Shown here piece by piece: positions 8,850 to 17,601 of a stretch of 64,000 bases of DNA (its first letter is position 1; every line of letters starts with the position of its first letter). Under the pieces are notes generated by a model. That model was not told the origin of the DNA and did no database searches. It was given only the letters and a program-made list of their open reading frames with translations. The translations under genes were made by a program, and so were the position numbers. Location of the stretch: contig NC_015510.1 in the NCBI RefSeq assembly GCF_000212735.1, forward strand, positions 6,821,001 to 6,885,000. The letters are read 5' to 3'. This DNA comes from Haliscomenobacter hydrossis DSM 1100 (GTDB lineage: Bacteria; Bacteroidota; Bacteroidia; Chitinophagales; Saprospiraceae).

Positions 8850-9665
8850 ATGAAACACTTTTCTGCATTATTATTTTCCATGTTTGTGCTAGTGATTGTT
8901 GGATATTCTCAAGCGAGAGTTGAGACCAACGGAAAAGTAAGATTGGGCAATACTCGCCCCACGAACGATCCGCTTAATGAGGTGACGCATGAAATTCTTG
9001 GTTTGGGAACAGATGAAAACCGAGTTGGATCAAAATTAAGTTTCGGTGATTACGGGAGGGCTAGTTTATTAGGTGCTAATGTGTATGTTGGAGAATTTGG
9101 TACCACAGATACCGACAGATTAGAACTGGGGGGTAAAAACGGATTTCATTTCATGGTGGGAGGTGACAGGGTAACCAATGGCATGGCGTTTCAATGGGTT
9201 GCTGGTTCTACCAATGCCTGGGTTTTTGACATTTGGGGACAAGTACGTTCTTATGGAATAACCCTTACCTCTGACATTCGGCTAAAATCGAATGTCAAAA
9301 AGATCGACAATGGTCTGACTCTGGTCAAACAATTGAATGGGATCAGTTATGATTTTAACAAGCCAATATCTGCCGAACGTATAAAATTGCTTGCAGATGC
9401 TGTACCAAATTCTGAAAAGGAACGTCAAGAAATTGAAAAGGAACGCAACAAACTAGCCGAGGAGTCAAAACCACAAAAGGATCAATTGGGTTTTTCTGCC
9501 CAAGATGTTCAAAAGATATTGCCACAATTGGTAACCCAAGATGAACAAGGGATGCTTTCCGTTAACTACATCGGGATGATTCCTGTTTTGGTTGAAGCCA
9601 TCAAAGAACAGCAGACTACAATTGAGGCGATGAAAAAGGAGATCGAATTACTGAAGAAAAAGTGA
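8850..9665 (+). CDS. Exported protein with C-terminal intramolecular chaperone (peptidase S74) domain
   Basis: 271 residues with an N-terminal signal peptide (MKHFSALLFSMFVLVIVGYS). A beta-rich body is followed at about residue 148 by TSDIRLKSNVKKID, the start of the S74 chaperone domain known from phage tail spikes, where cleavage occurs before the Ser of SDxRxK. The motif LGFSAQDVQKILPQLV follows, and the protein ends in a coiled coil (KEQQTTIEAMKKEIELLKKK). A trimeric surface fibre is the likely form. It is 33 bases upstream of a T9SS metalloprotease gene. The AT-rich codons and long A/T-rich leader differ from the housekeeping genes nearby. Confidence 0.88.
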   Translation: MKHFSALLFSMFVLVIVGYSQARVETNGKVRLGNTRPTNDPLNEVTHEILGLGTDENRVGSKLSFGDYGRASLLGANVYVGEFGTTDTDRLELGGKNGFHFMVGGDRVTNGMAFQWVAGSTNAWVFDIWGQVRSYGITLTSDIRLKSNVKKIDNGLTLVKQLNGISYDFNKPISAERIKLLADAVPNSEKERQEIEKERNKLAEESKPQKDQLGFSAQDVQKILPQLVTQDEQGMLSVNYIGMIPVLVEAIKEQQTTIEAMKKEIELLKKK

Positions 9666-9698
9666 TGGTATTTACTAAACAACTAAAATGCTTTTTCT

Positions 9699-11225
9699 AT
9701 GAAATCAATTCAAATCTCCATAATTGTTGCCCTATCATTAAGTTTTGCTATTCTAAGCGCACAACCGAGACCAGAATTTGAGTGTGCAACTGTAATGAAT
9801 TCTAATGCCTCGGTTGGAACTTCTGCAACTTGTACACCAGAATTTGACAGAGATTACAACAATGCACCTATTATTAACATGTATGTCAACGTACACATTT
9901 GGAATTCCAATGAAAACTTAGCAGACGCTGTACTCGTGGATAGGGTACGTCAATTGATACGGGTATGCAATGAAACTTTAGATAATATGCAGCTAAACTT
10001 TCGAAATGGGCCGAATGGACAACCAGCACCTAGGGTAGAAGATGCCAAAATAAGGCTAAAATTGTATTCAGAAACAACCAATACAGCCGATGTGAATGGA
10101 GGAATATGGGTGTATCCTACTCCTAGAATGTGGGATTTAGCATTCATTACAACCATACCTAACGACAATTCTCCTGCAGGTTTTCCTGAATATGTAAGAC
10201 GTTATAATAATGTTATTGACATAATGTTTGTCAATTTTGGCACTCGCATATTAAATGGGCAGCGAACTGCTTCTGCTACTGGATATACAGCTGCTGGCGA
10301 GGATTATATAGTTCATGCAGATTTAAATGGTGCTTTCGAGGCAGATGCTATAAATGGTACGACTAATGAGGGCGATTTAATTTGGAGGTCTGTTGCCAGG
10401 GCATTGAATCATGAAATTGGTCACATTCTTGGTTTAGCCCATACATATGAGTGCGGCTATACTCAATGTTTAGTAGATGTTGATGTAAACCTGGAATGTG
10501 GATCTACATGTCCAAATTTTAGTCCCTGTGGAGGATTTAATAATGGAGACAGATGTCCAGTTACAAATGCTGCTGTTTGTCTATATGGTAATTCTCACAA
10601 TATCATGGCTAACAGTTGGTCACCAAATGTTATAACCCAATGCCAATGGGAACGTGCGTATGAAAATGCCATCAATTCAAACGCTACTTTTATCAGAGAC
10701 TGTGCTAATGTTGCCAATCTTACATTAACGACAAGTCCAGGTGTGGATTATCGCGCTACCCAGATGATAACATCCACAAGTGTAATAGCTACCAATCGAG
10801 ATGTAACTTACCAAGCTCCCACCATTGTAATGAACAGTGGATTCCAGGTTCCCCTTGGAACCGCATTTTTAGCATCTCCTTCTACTTTTCCTTGTTGTGA
10901 CCCACCTAGTAGTCTTTATTTGCCGGAGAATGAATTTTCTTCTATGCAAGTACCCATAGCAGAACAAAAGTTAGGCCTTAAAGTCTTTCCGATACCGTTC
11001 ACAGATAAACTTACCATCCAAGCTACAAAAATGGGCATGAAAATTGGGCAAGAAAATCTGAGTTTGCAATTGATTGACCTCAATGGTAGGATTGTACATA
11101 CTGCTACGATGATGGCTGCATCCTCAGAAATCACGTTAAATGTTTCTAATATTCCACCCGGTCAATATTTTGTTAAAATAATGGGGAAAAATGCCAATTA
11201 TACATACCGTGCGACAAAGCTGTAA
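9699..11225 (+). CDS. T9SS-exported zinc metalloprotease (M43/metzincin-like)
   Basis: 508 residues with a signal peptide (residues 1-21). The zinc site HEIGHILGLAHT at residues 238-249 is the metzincin HExxHxxGxxH motif, and NIMANSW near residue 303 serves as the Met-turn. The cysteine-rich insert between them suggests disulfides. From about residue 425 the sequence shows the T9SS sorting domain pattern (VFPIPFTDKLTIQ ... LIDLNGRIV ... IPPGQYFVKI), which directs export across the outer membrane. It is probably co-transcribed with the S74 protein. The exact peptidase family needs a profile search; the cytophagalysin-like M43 group is the best guess. Confidence 0.88.
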   Translation: MKSIQISIIVALSLSFAILSAQPRPEFECATVMNSNASVGTSATCTPEFDRDYNNAPIINMYVNVHIWNSNENLADAVLVDRVRQLIRVCNETLDNMQLNFRNGPNGQPAPRVEDAKIRLKLYSETTNTADVNGGIWVYPTPRMWDLAFITTIPNDNSPAGFPEYVRRYNNVIDIMFVNFGTRILNGQRTASATGYTAAGEDYIVHADLNGAFEADAINGTTNEGDLIWRSVARALNHEIGHILGLAHTYECGYTQCLVDVDVNLECGSTCPNFSPCGGFNNGDRCPVTNAAVCLYGNSHNIMANSWSPNVITQCQWERAYENAINSNATFIRDCANVANLTLTTSPGVDYRATQMITSTSVIATNRDVTYQAPTIVMNSGFQVPLGTAFLASPSTFPCCDPPSSLYLPENEFSSMQVPIAEQKLGLKVFPIPFTDKLTIQATKMGMKIGQENLSLQLIDLNGRIVHTATMMAASSEITLNVSNIPPGQYFVKIMGKNANYTYRATKL

Positions 11226-11245
11226 GCTGAGCAAATAACGTATCG

Positions 11246-11315
11246 ACAAGTTTGGTCAGATATTCGACACAAGCATAAAATCTTGTGCATGCACAATAAA
11301 ATAACCCAAACTTGT
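11246..11315. repeat. Nested palindromes in the leader of the T9SS cargo gene
   Basis: ACAAGTTTGG at 11246-11255 is exactly complementary to CCAAACTTGT at 11306-11315. Inside lies the perfect 14-base palindrome TTGTGCATGCACAA at 11283-11296. This could be an RNA hairpin (terminator or attenuator) after the metalloprotease, or an operator for a dimeric regulator. It lies 33 bases before the start of the gene at 11348. Confidence 0.6.
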
Positions 11316-11347
11316 TGATATATTTTATTCATTTTAATTTGTAGACC

Positions 11348-12244
11348 ATGAATGAGATCAAACTTTATTTCTACTTACTGATTTTGACGACCATTTTTTT
11401 GCCTGGTGCTTTAACGGCTCAAAAATGGGTTAGTACGCATAATCGTTGGTATACCGTTGGGTCACTTCAGGGTGAGCGAGACCTTCGTTTTGCTTATCTT
11501 TTCAGTGATTCAATTGAACTTAATAGTCGTTACTATTTTACACTTTACAATACTATGGATTCTACATTTCAGGATCTCAAAACTACAAACACCTTGCTTC
11601 GTGAAGAAAAAGGAATTGTTTATCGCTTGTTGGATAAAGTAAATTATTCTGAAGAAATTATGTATAACTTTAACTTAAATAGAGGGGATTCTATTACTTA
11701 TAAAACTTTTTCAGGGGAAACGGTTGTCCAAGTTGTTGCTGTTGATACAATAGAATTACTGGATGGGAGTAAACGCAAACGCTGGTCACTGTCTTTGAAG
11801 AATAGACCATCAGAAGGAATTCGTTATTGGGTCGCAGGGATAGGTGCTACTATGGGGGCTACATTTAACCCCGCGAATATGTATGTTTCTGATTTAGCGA
11901 GCCTCTCTTGCTATTTTTTTAAGGGTCAATATGTATATGGACAGCAGAGTACTTGTCCAAATCCATTTAGACCCGGCCCCGTCAGCACCCAAGAAATCAA
12001 AGAGCTTAAAGGTATCCAACTCATTCAAAATAGCGGGGATGGCAATATTCTTTTCCGCTTGGAAGACCCCGGTAAGTATAGCTGCAAGTTATACAATGCG
12101 TTGGGTGGCGTCGTGCAATCACATACGGCAGTTCAAGGAGACAATCGACTATCGCTAACTGAATTACCAAAAGGGATTTATTTCCTCCAGGTTTACGAAC
12201 TTGAAAGCCAAAAACAAAAAACCTTAAAAGTGCTTCGCCAATGA
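11348..12244 (+). CDS. Secreted T9SS cargo protein, unknown function
   Basis: 298 residues with a signal peptide (hydrophobic residues 7-22, cleaved near LTAQ). The middle part is beta-rich, with no catalytic motif I recognise. From about residue 220 the sequence looks like a T9SS C-terminal domain (LIQNSGDGNILF ... YNALGGVV ... ELPKGIYFLQVYE ... KTLKVLRQ). It is AT-rich like its neighbours and is followed by an AraC-type regulator, so the stretch 8850-12918 may be one inducible surface module (inference). Confidence 0.8.
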   Translation: MNEIKLYFYLLILTTIFLPGALTAQKWVSTHNRWYTVGSLQGERDLRFAYLFSDSIELNSRYYFTLYNTMDSTFQDLKTTNTLLREEKGIVYRLLDKVNYSEEIMYNFNLNRGDSITYKTFSGETVVQVVAVDTIELLDGSKRKRWSLSLKNRPSEGIRYWVAGIGATMGATFNPANMYVSDLASLSCYFFKGQYVYGQQSTCPNPFRPGPVSTQEIKELKGIQLIQNSGDGNILFRLEDPGKYSCKLYNALGGVVQSHTAVQGDNRLSLTELPKGIYFLQVYELESQKQKTLKVLRQ

Positions 12245-12306
12245 AATGAATGAATTGAAAAGATTTAGTTAGTCTATCTCCCAAAACCGTGTAAAATACC
12301 AACCCA

Positions 12307-12918
12307 ATGACTGTTCCCACTTTTCTTAAAATTCGCTCCGAGCAGGTGTGTAACACCATTCCATTCAACGAATCAAAGCCTCATGTTTTAAGAAAAAAAG
12401 ATTGTTTCTATTGTTTGCAAGAACATCAAATAGACTGGATCAAGATTGATCTAAGTGCTTTTTACGCTCATTCAAAAGGATACTATGACCAGGATTTGTT
12501 CATAAAATTCCAAGAAGAATGCTGCTTTTTTCAAAGTTTAAGAAGTACTGTTGTTTTGAATAAAGTTTTCGAAGAATTTTGTGGTTTGATTTTAGATCAA
12601 TCCAATGGTCGTTTGCAAGTGCAAGAGTATATCAATGACTTGAAGATCTCGCATCAACACCTTAATAAATTGTGTGAAAAACAATTAGGCTTTACCTTGC
12701 ACAACATCATTGTCAGACGGAACTTGTTGATTATCAAAATGGAGTTGATCAATGGCAATCGTTCTGTTAAGGACATTTGTGTAAATCTTGGCTATTCTGA
12801 ACCAACAAACTTTAGCAAATTTTTCAAAAAACACACTGGCTTTACACCCTCCAGCTACCGCAATGCATTCAATGTCTCTAAAGATTTACTGAGATCTACT
12901 CCCCCCAACGATAACTAG
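12307..12918 (+). CDS. AraC-family transcriptional regulator
   Basis: 203 residues. The C-terminal 100 or so form the double helix-turn-helix DNA-binding domain of the AraC family: LQVQEYINDLKISHQHLNK, then RRNLLIIKMELINGNRSV, CVNLGYSEPTNFSKFFKK and TGFTPSSYRN. The N-terminal 95 residues are a small sensor-like part with several Cys residues and are too short for a full cupin domain. It follows the T9SS cargo gene and may control the preceding cluster. Its last 23 bases overlap the end of the convergent ubiX gene. Confidence 0.9.
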   Translation: MTVPTFLKIRSEQVCNTIPFNESKPHVLRKKDCFYCLQEHQIDWIKIDLSAFYAHSKGYYDQDLFIKFQEECCFFQSLRSTVVLNKVFEEFCGLILDQSNGRLQVQEYINDLKISHQHLNKLCEKQLGFTLHNIIVRRNLLIIKMELINGNRSVKDICVNLGYSEPTNFSKFFKKHTGFTPSSYRNAFNVSKDLLRSTPPNDN

Positions 12919-13465
12919 GTAAATTCAGTCCCGCCAAATCCAGCACCCGATCCACCACCGTAAGCGACAATTCTTCGATGCTTGCGGGTTTGGAATAAAA
13001 CGAAGGTGTGGCCGGGCAAATGATGCCGCCCGCTTCGGTGATGGTTTTCATGTTATTGATGTGGATAAGGTTGTAAGGGGTTTCGCGCAGCACCAGGATG
13101 AGCTTGCGGCGTTCCTTCAAAATCACATCGGCAGCGCGGGTACTCAGGTCGGAAGAAATGCCACTGGCAATCCGCCCGAGCATCCCCATGGAGCAAGGAC
13201 AAACAATCATGGTTCCATAACGGGCCGAGCCGGAGGCAAACGGCGCCATGAAGTCATTTTTGTCGTAAAAATCAAAGGGATACTCCTGGAAATCGCGGTT
13301 GCCCAACTCGTATTCCCAGTTGAACTGCGCATTTCCGCTCATCACCACCCCCACTTTTTCCCATTGATCCTGGATTTGCAGCAGGCGATCCATCAACAAT
13401 TTGGCGTAAATAGCCCCACTGGAACCACCAATTGCCAATACTATTTTGTGTACATTTGTAGCCAT
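12896..13465 (-). CDS. ubiX: UbiX-type flavin prenyltransferase
   Basis: 189 residues from MATNVHKIVLAIGG; a longer frame is open but adds a non-conserved lead. UbiX prenylates FMN to make the cofactor of UbiD-type decarboxylases, acting in ubiquinone or menaquinone (futalosine) biosynthesis. The flavin-binding GGSSGAIYAKLL, the CPCSMGMLGRIASG segment and RETPYNLIHINNM with CPATPSFYSKP are all present. The UbiA-family prenyltransferase at 53060 could serve the same quinone pathway. It is convergent with the AraC gene, overlapping it by 23 bases, and divergent from the thioredoxin-like gene. Confidence 0.92.
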   Translation of the reverse strand: MATNVHKIVLAIGGSSGAIYAKLLMDRLLQIQDQWEKVGVVMSGNAQFNWEYELGNRDFQEYPFDFYDKNDFMAPFASGSARYGTMIVCPCSMGMLGRIASGISSDLSTRAADVILKERRKLILVLRETPYNLIHINNMKTITEAGGIICPATPSFYSKPASIEELSLTVVDRVLDLAGLNLPSYRWGE

Positions 13466-13552
13466 TCGGACGTAGCAGTTTGAAAAAGTAGGACCATCCA
13501 ACTTTTGTTCAACAGTATTCGTTCTAAAAGGTAACGCTAAAATGATTTAAGC

Positions 13553-14113
13553 ATGAAAAAAGTTTTGTTGGGTGTGTTTTTAATTGTTGGGGTGGCAATT
13601 GCCCTGGTGGCTTTTTCTCCACTGAACAAAGCAAAAATGAACGCCAAACCGGTCTCTACCGTAGGGGCCATCAAGTGGATGACCTGGCAAGAGGCAGTGG
13701 AAGCCAATAAAAAAGTAAAGAAGAAAATTTTCATCGATTGCTATACGGACTGGTGTGGATGGTGCAAAAAAATGGATGCTTCCACCTTCACCGATCCCAA
13801 AGTGGCCGAGATGATGAACAAACATTTTTACGCGGTTAAGTTCAATGCCGAGCAAAAAGACAACGTTACTTTTGGCGATCATACCTTTAAATACATTGCC
13901 AGTGGCTCCCGGGGCGTACACGAATTGGCCTACTCCCTGCTGGACGGCCAGTTGAGCTATCCCTCGTTTGTGTACCTGGACGACAAGTTTCAACGGGTGA
14001 CCATTTCTCCCGGCTACAAAACCGCTGAGCAAATCCTCCCCGAATTGAAATTTGTAGGTGAAGAACATTACAATGGTAAAACCTACGAGCAGTTCTTAAA
14101 GGGCGCCCAGTAA
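13553..14113 (+). CDS. Exported thioredoxin-fold protein
   Basis: 186 residues with a hydrophobic N-terminal segment (residues 3-21) that exports or anchors it. A thioredoxin fold follows, with the redox motif DWCGWCKKM near residue 66 and the cis-Pro segment SYPSFVYLD near residue 142. The WCGWCKKM form is common in Bacteroidota periplasmic thiol-disulfide proteins. Its last 18 bases overlap the 3' end of the convergent DNA glycosylase gene. Confidence 0.9.
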   Translation: MKKVLLGVFLIVGVAIALVAFSPLNKAKMNAKPVSTVGAIKWMTWQEAVEANKKVKKKIFIDCYTDWCGWCKKMDASTFTDPKVAEMMNKHFYAVKFNAEQKDNVTFGDHTFKYIASGSRGVHELAYSLLDGQLSYPSFVYLDDKFQRVTISPGYKTAEQILPELKFVGEEHYNGKTYEQFLKGAQ

Positions 14114-14776
14114 TTCAAGGTATTTTTCTACGTACAGATCCACTGACTTTCGTTTGTATTGCATGATGAAACGGGGGTGGGAGAGGGGTACAACTTTTTG
14201 AAAGTACCCTTTTTGGGCATTGAGCTGTTGGAGAAAAGTATAGTTTTGGCCTTCGCCCAGGCAAAAACACTGGTCTCGATTCATGTTGCACCGCTCAATG
14301 AGCGCCTCTAAATGATATTCGATGAAAGGGGTGGCAGCTTTTTGTAGTGGTTTTTCGTCATAGTAGTTGTAGTTCTTGCCGTTTTTGACAAAACCAAAAG
14401 GACAAACCGAAGTAACGAAGAACTGGTCGTAAAAAAGTTTAGGACCACCATAGGCATTGATGACCTGGTAGACAAAGTGTGCAGACAATTCTGATTTTTT
14501 TGGAAATGAACTGGGAATGCCCAATTCTTTTTCCAGATGGAGCGGGTCGGTGAAGGCCACGTTGGTGATGCCGCCGCCAAATCTTCCGGGATTGATGCCC
14601 ATGATCAGATGCCGTGGTTGAAAGTCAGCATAGAATTTTTCTAAAAAAATTTGAAAAATAGTTCTGGATTCCTGAATTTCACCCAACGGATTTAGCCATT
14701 CCACCCCTTCAGGCAATTCGGGCATGTGATCGGCGAGATTCAAAAAATGGGTGGAAATGCTTTGTGCAACGGTCAT
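14096..14776 (-). CDS. SMUG2-type uracil-DNA glycosylase family protein
   Basis: 226 residues from MTVAQSISTHF. MGINPGRFGGGITNVAFTDP near residue 80 matches the water-activating loop of the uracil-DNA glycosylase superfamily, and LSHPRFIMQYKR near residue 205 matches the DNA-intercalation loop of the SMUG2 group (formerly DUF4918), described from Pedobacter. The expected role is excision of uracil or oxidised pyrimidines from DNA. No other repair gene is adjacent. It is convergent with, and slightly overlaps, the thioredoxin-like gene. Confidence 0.82.
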   Translation of the reverse strand: MTVAQSISTHFLNLADHMPELPEGVEWLNPLGEIQESRTIFQIFLEKFYADFQPRHLIMGINPGRFGGGITNVAFTDPLHLEKELGIPSSFPKKSELSAHFVYQVINAYGGPKLFYDQFFVTSVCPFGFVKNGKNYNYYDEKPLQKAATPFIEYHLEALIERCNMNRDQCFCLGEGQNYTFLQQLNAQKGYFQKVVPLSHPRFIMQYKRKSVDLYVEKYLELLGAL

Positions 14777-14795
14777 TGGTGTATATTTGCGGTTT

Positions 14796-14957
14796 ATTTC
14801 GAGCTTTTTGTCCAAAAAGAGCAAGAATAAATGGTAAATTTACGTACTTCGTGAACGAATTTGAGGTTTATTCGTTTTTACCCTGGTTATAAAAAGCTAA
14901 TGTTTTTTGTTTGTTTATAGTTTATGTGGGTGCTCTCCTTAAAGGAGCACCTTTTTT
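14796..14957 (+). ncRNA. Candidate small RNA ending at an intrinsic terminator
   Basis: A plus-strand TATATTTG box (14782-14789) matching TAnnTTTG is followed 140 bases later by an intrinsic terminator (14929-14957). No gene runs through this gap on the plus strand, because both neighbours are on the minus strand. The upstream TTG is 17 bases away, shorter than the usual 19-21. No open frame of useful size is present. The span and start site are inferred from these two signals alone. Confidence 0.3.
14929..14957 (+). terminator. Intrinsic terminator, plus-strand orientation
   Basis: GGTGCTC (14929-14935) pairs with GAGCACC (14945-14951) and is followed by six T residues. The T-tract is on the plus strand, while the flanking genes are transcribed from the minus strand. 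It overlaps the stop codon region of the hydrolase gene. Confidence 0.75.
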
Positions 14958-16194
14958 ATTTTATGGCAAATACTTCCTTAAACCACTTGATTGCAGCTTC
15001 TTGCATTTCCCGATCAAATTTGTGCGGCCCCTGGTAAAATTGACCACGGTACGCTTTTTCGTTTCCGGTAGCCCGATAGTGTTGGCTGATGCGTTGGTGG
15101 GCAGCTTCCATACCTTGTGCCGTAAAAAGTTCATCTCCAGTATTGTATTGAACCAATAAGGGTTGGGGCGCCCGACTTGCTGCCACATCCGCGTAATCAG
15201 CAATGCGGGATAAACCCGTGGGGAAACACATCCAGGTTCCGTTGTGTCCACTTTGTAACATGCCGCGATAAGTCGACATCATGGATACAACTGCGGCGGC
15301 TTTAACCTGGGGACAGGTAGCGAGTAAAAAAGCGGAGCGCGTACCTCCTCCCGAAAAGCCGATGCAGCCGATGCGGGTAGAGTCTACATCGGGCCGGCTG
15401 ACTAAATAATGGGTAGCAACCCGGTCTTCATAAGCAATGATACCCGCCAGATTAATGCCCATCATGCGGCAGGACTTTTCCACTAAATTTTCATGTTCGA
15501 CTGCGATGGTATTGTATTCTGCGATGCCAATCGCGCTTTGTTCCGGGGCTTTTTTCAGTGCTAAACTTTCTATTATCAATTGTTCCGGAATGTTGTTGAG
15601 TGGAAATTTGCGGCTCCCCCACAAAAAAGTATCGTGAATCAGCACCAGGAATCCTTTTTTTGCCAAATGATTGGCCATCGCTAACCCGCCATAATATTCT
15701 CGGCGGTGAATGACCAGGGCATCGGGTAAATCTCCAAAGGCATCGGCGATTTTTTCTTTGCCATAAAATTTATACCCCCCATGATCGTGCAGGGCCAGGA
15801 TGGCGGGGAGCTTACCACTTACCCCCACCGGCTTTAACACCCAGGCATACGTACGAGGTCCGTAGCCCACCGACCAGGAAACCTCCTCCATCGCCACACT
15901 ATCGGACTCCCATTTGCGTTCACTGACTACTTTTTGGGGCATTTCATTTGCTGGTGAAAAATTCAAGACATTTTTGATGGCCATTTGGGTACTTGGCCCT
16001 GGATTGGCCATGGGCCAAATGGATTGAGCGGCTTGGATTTGGTCGACCAGATCGTTGTAAACACCCAAACCCCATCCAGAGGGTGGGATGGAGTCGCTGA
16101 CCGTTTCATTGATCGATACGGCATAATTGTGGAGAGGGAAACAGACAATTGGGATGAGCAAGCTGCTCAAATAATTGATTATTGATCCGAACAT
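14956..16194 (-). CDS. Alpha/beta hydrolase (dienelactone hydrolase/acetyl esterase-like)
   Basis: 412 residues with a hydrophobic N-terminus (residues 9-20) that may be a signal or anchor. The fold signs are LALHDHGG near residue 150 (oxyanion loop), the nucleophile elbow GCIGFSGGGTRSAF near residue 270 and a C-terminal GPHKFD His near residue 390. The N-terminal 120 residues form a cap. Related Bacteroidota proteins are annotated as acetyl-xylan-esterase-like hydrolases, but the substrate cannot be read from the sequence. It lies upstream of the SMUG2 gene, separated from it by the plus-strand terminator. Confidence 0.82.
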   Translation of the reverse strand: MFGSIINYLSSLLIPIVCFPLHNYAVSINETVSDSIPPSGWGLGVYNDLVDQIQAAQSIWPMANPGPSTQMAIKNVLNFSPANEMPQKVVSERKWESDSVAMEEVSWSVGYGPRTYAWVLKPVGVSGKLPAILALHDHGGYKFYGKEKIADAFGDLPDALVIHRREYYGGLAMANHLAKKGFLVLIHDTFLWGSRKFPLNNIPEQLIIESLALKKAPEQSAIGIAEYNTIAVEHENLVEKSCRMMGINLAGIIAYEDRVATHYLVSRPDVDSTRIGCIGFSGGGTRSAFLLATCPQVKAAAVVSMMSTYRGMLQSGHNGTWMCFPTGLSRIADYADVAASRAPQPLLVQYNTGDELFTAQGMEAAHQRISQHYRATGNEKAYRGQFYQGPHKFDREMQEAAIKWFKEVFAIK

Positions 16195-16221
16195 GGCGTA
16201 AATATTTGCAAAACAGATTCA

Positions 16222-17505
16222 TCAAATGATTTCTGCTAATACAAATATACTTCCTCCCACGTAAATGACGTCTTCTGGCTGCGCCTTTCTTCTGGCGGCT
16301 TTCAAGGCATTTTTGACTGAAGTATATGCCTTCCCTTTTCTCCCTTGTTCGGCTGCTGCTTTTTGCAGGATTGTGGCTTCCAGGCCCCGAGGGATATCCG
16401 GTTTGGCAAAATAATAGATTCCATCAATCGGGAGGAGTGGAATCATTTTTTGCAGGTCTTTGTCTTTCACCACCCCGATGACCAGGTGCAATTGCCGATG
16501 CGGAATTTTTTGCAATTGATTCATGGCTAGTGCCAATCCTGCCTCGTTATGGGCACTGTCGGCGATGATGCTGGGGTGTTGAGCCAGCAATTGCCAGCGG
16601 CCCATGAAGCGAGTAAGGTGTTTCAAATCCAATAAACCCGTTCGGATTACTTTTTCATCGATTCCCCAGGCTGCTGGTAGGCAATCTACCGCCTGCAAAA
16701 CCGTCTGAAGGTTGAAGACTTGATAATCTCCGTGTAGATTACAACGTAGTGCAGGATAGCGAAGCTGCTCGTTTTGATAGACGTCAAATTCGGTATGATA
16801 GAGGTCTTCCCCGATCAGTTTGGCCCGGTAATGTTGATCGGCAAACTGGATGGGCGCATGCTCTTCCTGGGCTTTAGCCAGGAATACCGGAGCTGATTCA
16901 GGATGGGTTTCGCCAATGACAACGGGGACATTGGTCTTGATGATTCCGGCCTTTTCGCTGGCAATTTCGGGCAGGGTTTCGCCCAAAAACTGCATGTGGT
17001 CAAAACTGATGTTGGTGATGACACTTAGCTCGGGTCTGATCACATTGGTACTGTCCAACCTGCCGCCTAGTCCTACTTCAATGACGGCGGCTTCTACTTT
17101 TACTTTGGCAAAATAGTCAAAAGCCATCGCCACGGTGAGTTCAAAAAAAGAAGGTTGAACTTCGGCGATGATGGGTTTCATTTTTTCCACAAAATCAATC
17201 ACATATTTGCGCGAAATGTACTGCCCGTTGACCTTGATGCGCTCGCGAAAATCGCGGTAATGGGGAGATACGTACAAACCCGTTTTTAACCCCTTGGCTT
17301 GCAAAATGGCACTCAGCATATGCGAAGTAGAACCCTTGCCATTGGTGCCACCAACATGTATCGTCGAAAATTTTTGCTGTGGATTGCCCAAAAAATCCAG
17401 GAGGGCATGTGTATTGGTGAGGTCTTTTTTGAAAGCTGCCCCTCCAATTCGGTGGTACATGGGGAGCTGCGCGTAGAGGTAGTCGAGGACTTGTTGGTAG
17501 AGCAT
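16222..17505 (-). CDS. folC: Bifunctional folylpolyglutamate synthase/dihydrofolate synthase
   Basis: 427 residues, the usual FolC length. It adds glutamate to dihydropteroate and to folates, using ATP. The Mur-ligase P-loop GTNGKGSTSHML near residue 53, the folate loop VEVGLGGRLDSTN near residue 140 and SFDHMQFLGE near residue 170 are visible. It lies downstream of exbB-exbD-exbD-tonB on the same strand. The start codon is directly abutted by the octamer hairpin at 17506-17596, so translation initiation could be affected by that structure (inference). Confidence 0.96.
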   Translation of the reverse strand: MLYQQVLDYLYAQLPMYHRIGGAAFKKDLTNTHALLDFLGNPQQKFSTIHVGGTNGKGSTSHMLSAILQAKGLKTGLYVSPHYRDFRERIKVNGQYISRKYVIDFVEKMKPIIAEVQPSFFELTVAMAFDYFAKVKVEAAVIEVGLGGRLDSTNVIRPELSVITNISFDHMQFLGETLPEIASEKAGIIKTNVPVVIGETHPESAPVFLAKAQEEHAPIQFADQHYRAKLIGEDLYHTEFDVYQNEQLRYPALRCNLHGDYQVFNLQTVLQAVDCLPAAWGIDEKVIRTGLLDLKHLTRFMGRWQLLAQHPSIIADSAHNEAGLALAMNQLQKIPHRQLHLVIGVVKDKDLQKMIPLLPIDGIYYFAKPDIPRGLEATILQKAAAEQGRKGKAYTSVKNALKAARRKAQPEDVIYVGGSIFVLAEII

Positions 17506-17596
17506 GGAGGGTTCGGGGGTTCGAGGGTTCGGGAGTTCGAATCATCGGTCGCCGAGCGAAGCCGAGGTGCCCGATGATTCGAACCCCCGAACCCCT
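17506..17596. repeat. Octamer-unit hairpin, GGGTTCGG type (copy 2), with inner REP-like core
   Basis: The outer arms are GGGTTCGG/GAACCCCC octamers. Inside, 17541-17578 forms a second hairpin closed by ATCATCGG/CCGATGAT, whose core reads CGGTC.C.GAGCG.AGCCGAG. The same core is found at 52968-52994 inside arms of a different sequence. The element fills the tonB-folC gap and touches the folC start codon. Confidence 0.9.
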
Positions 17597-17601
17597 AAAA
17601 G

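Noticed and set aside
17535-17590. GTTCGAATC resembles a tRNA T-arm
   Set aside because: No acceptor, D or anticodon stems can be built around it, and the same bases are explained by the GGGTTCGG repeat arms.
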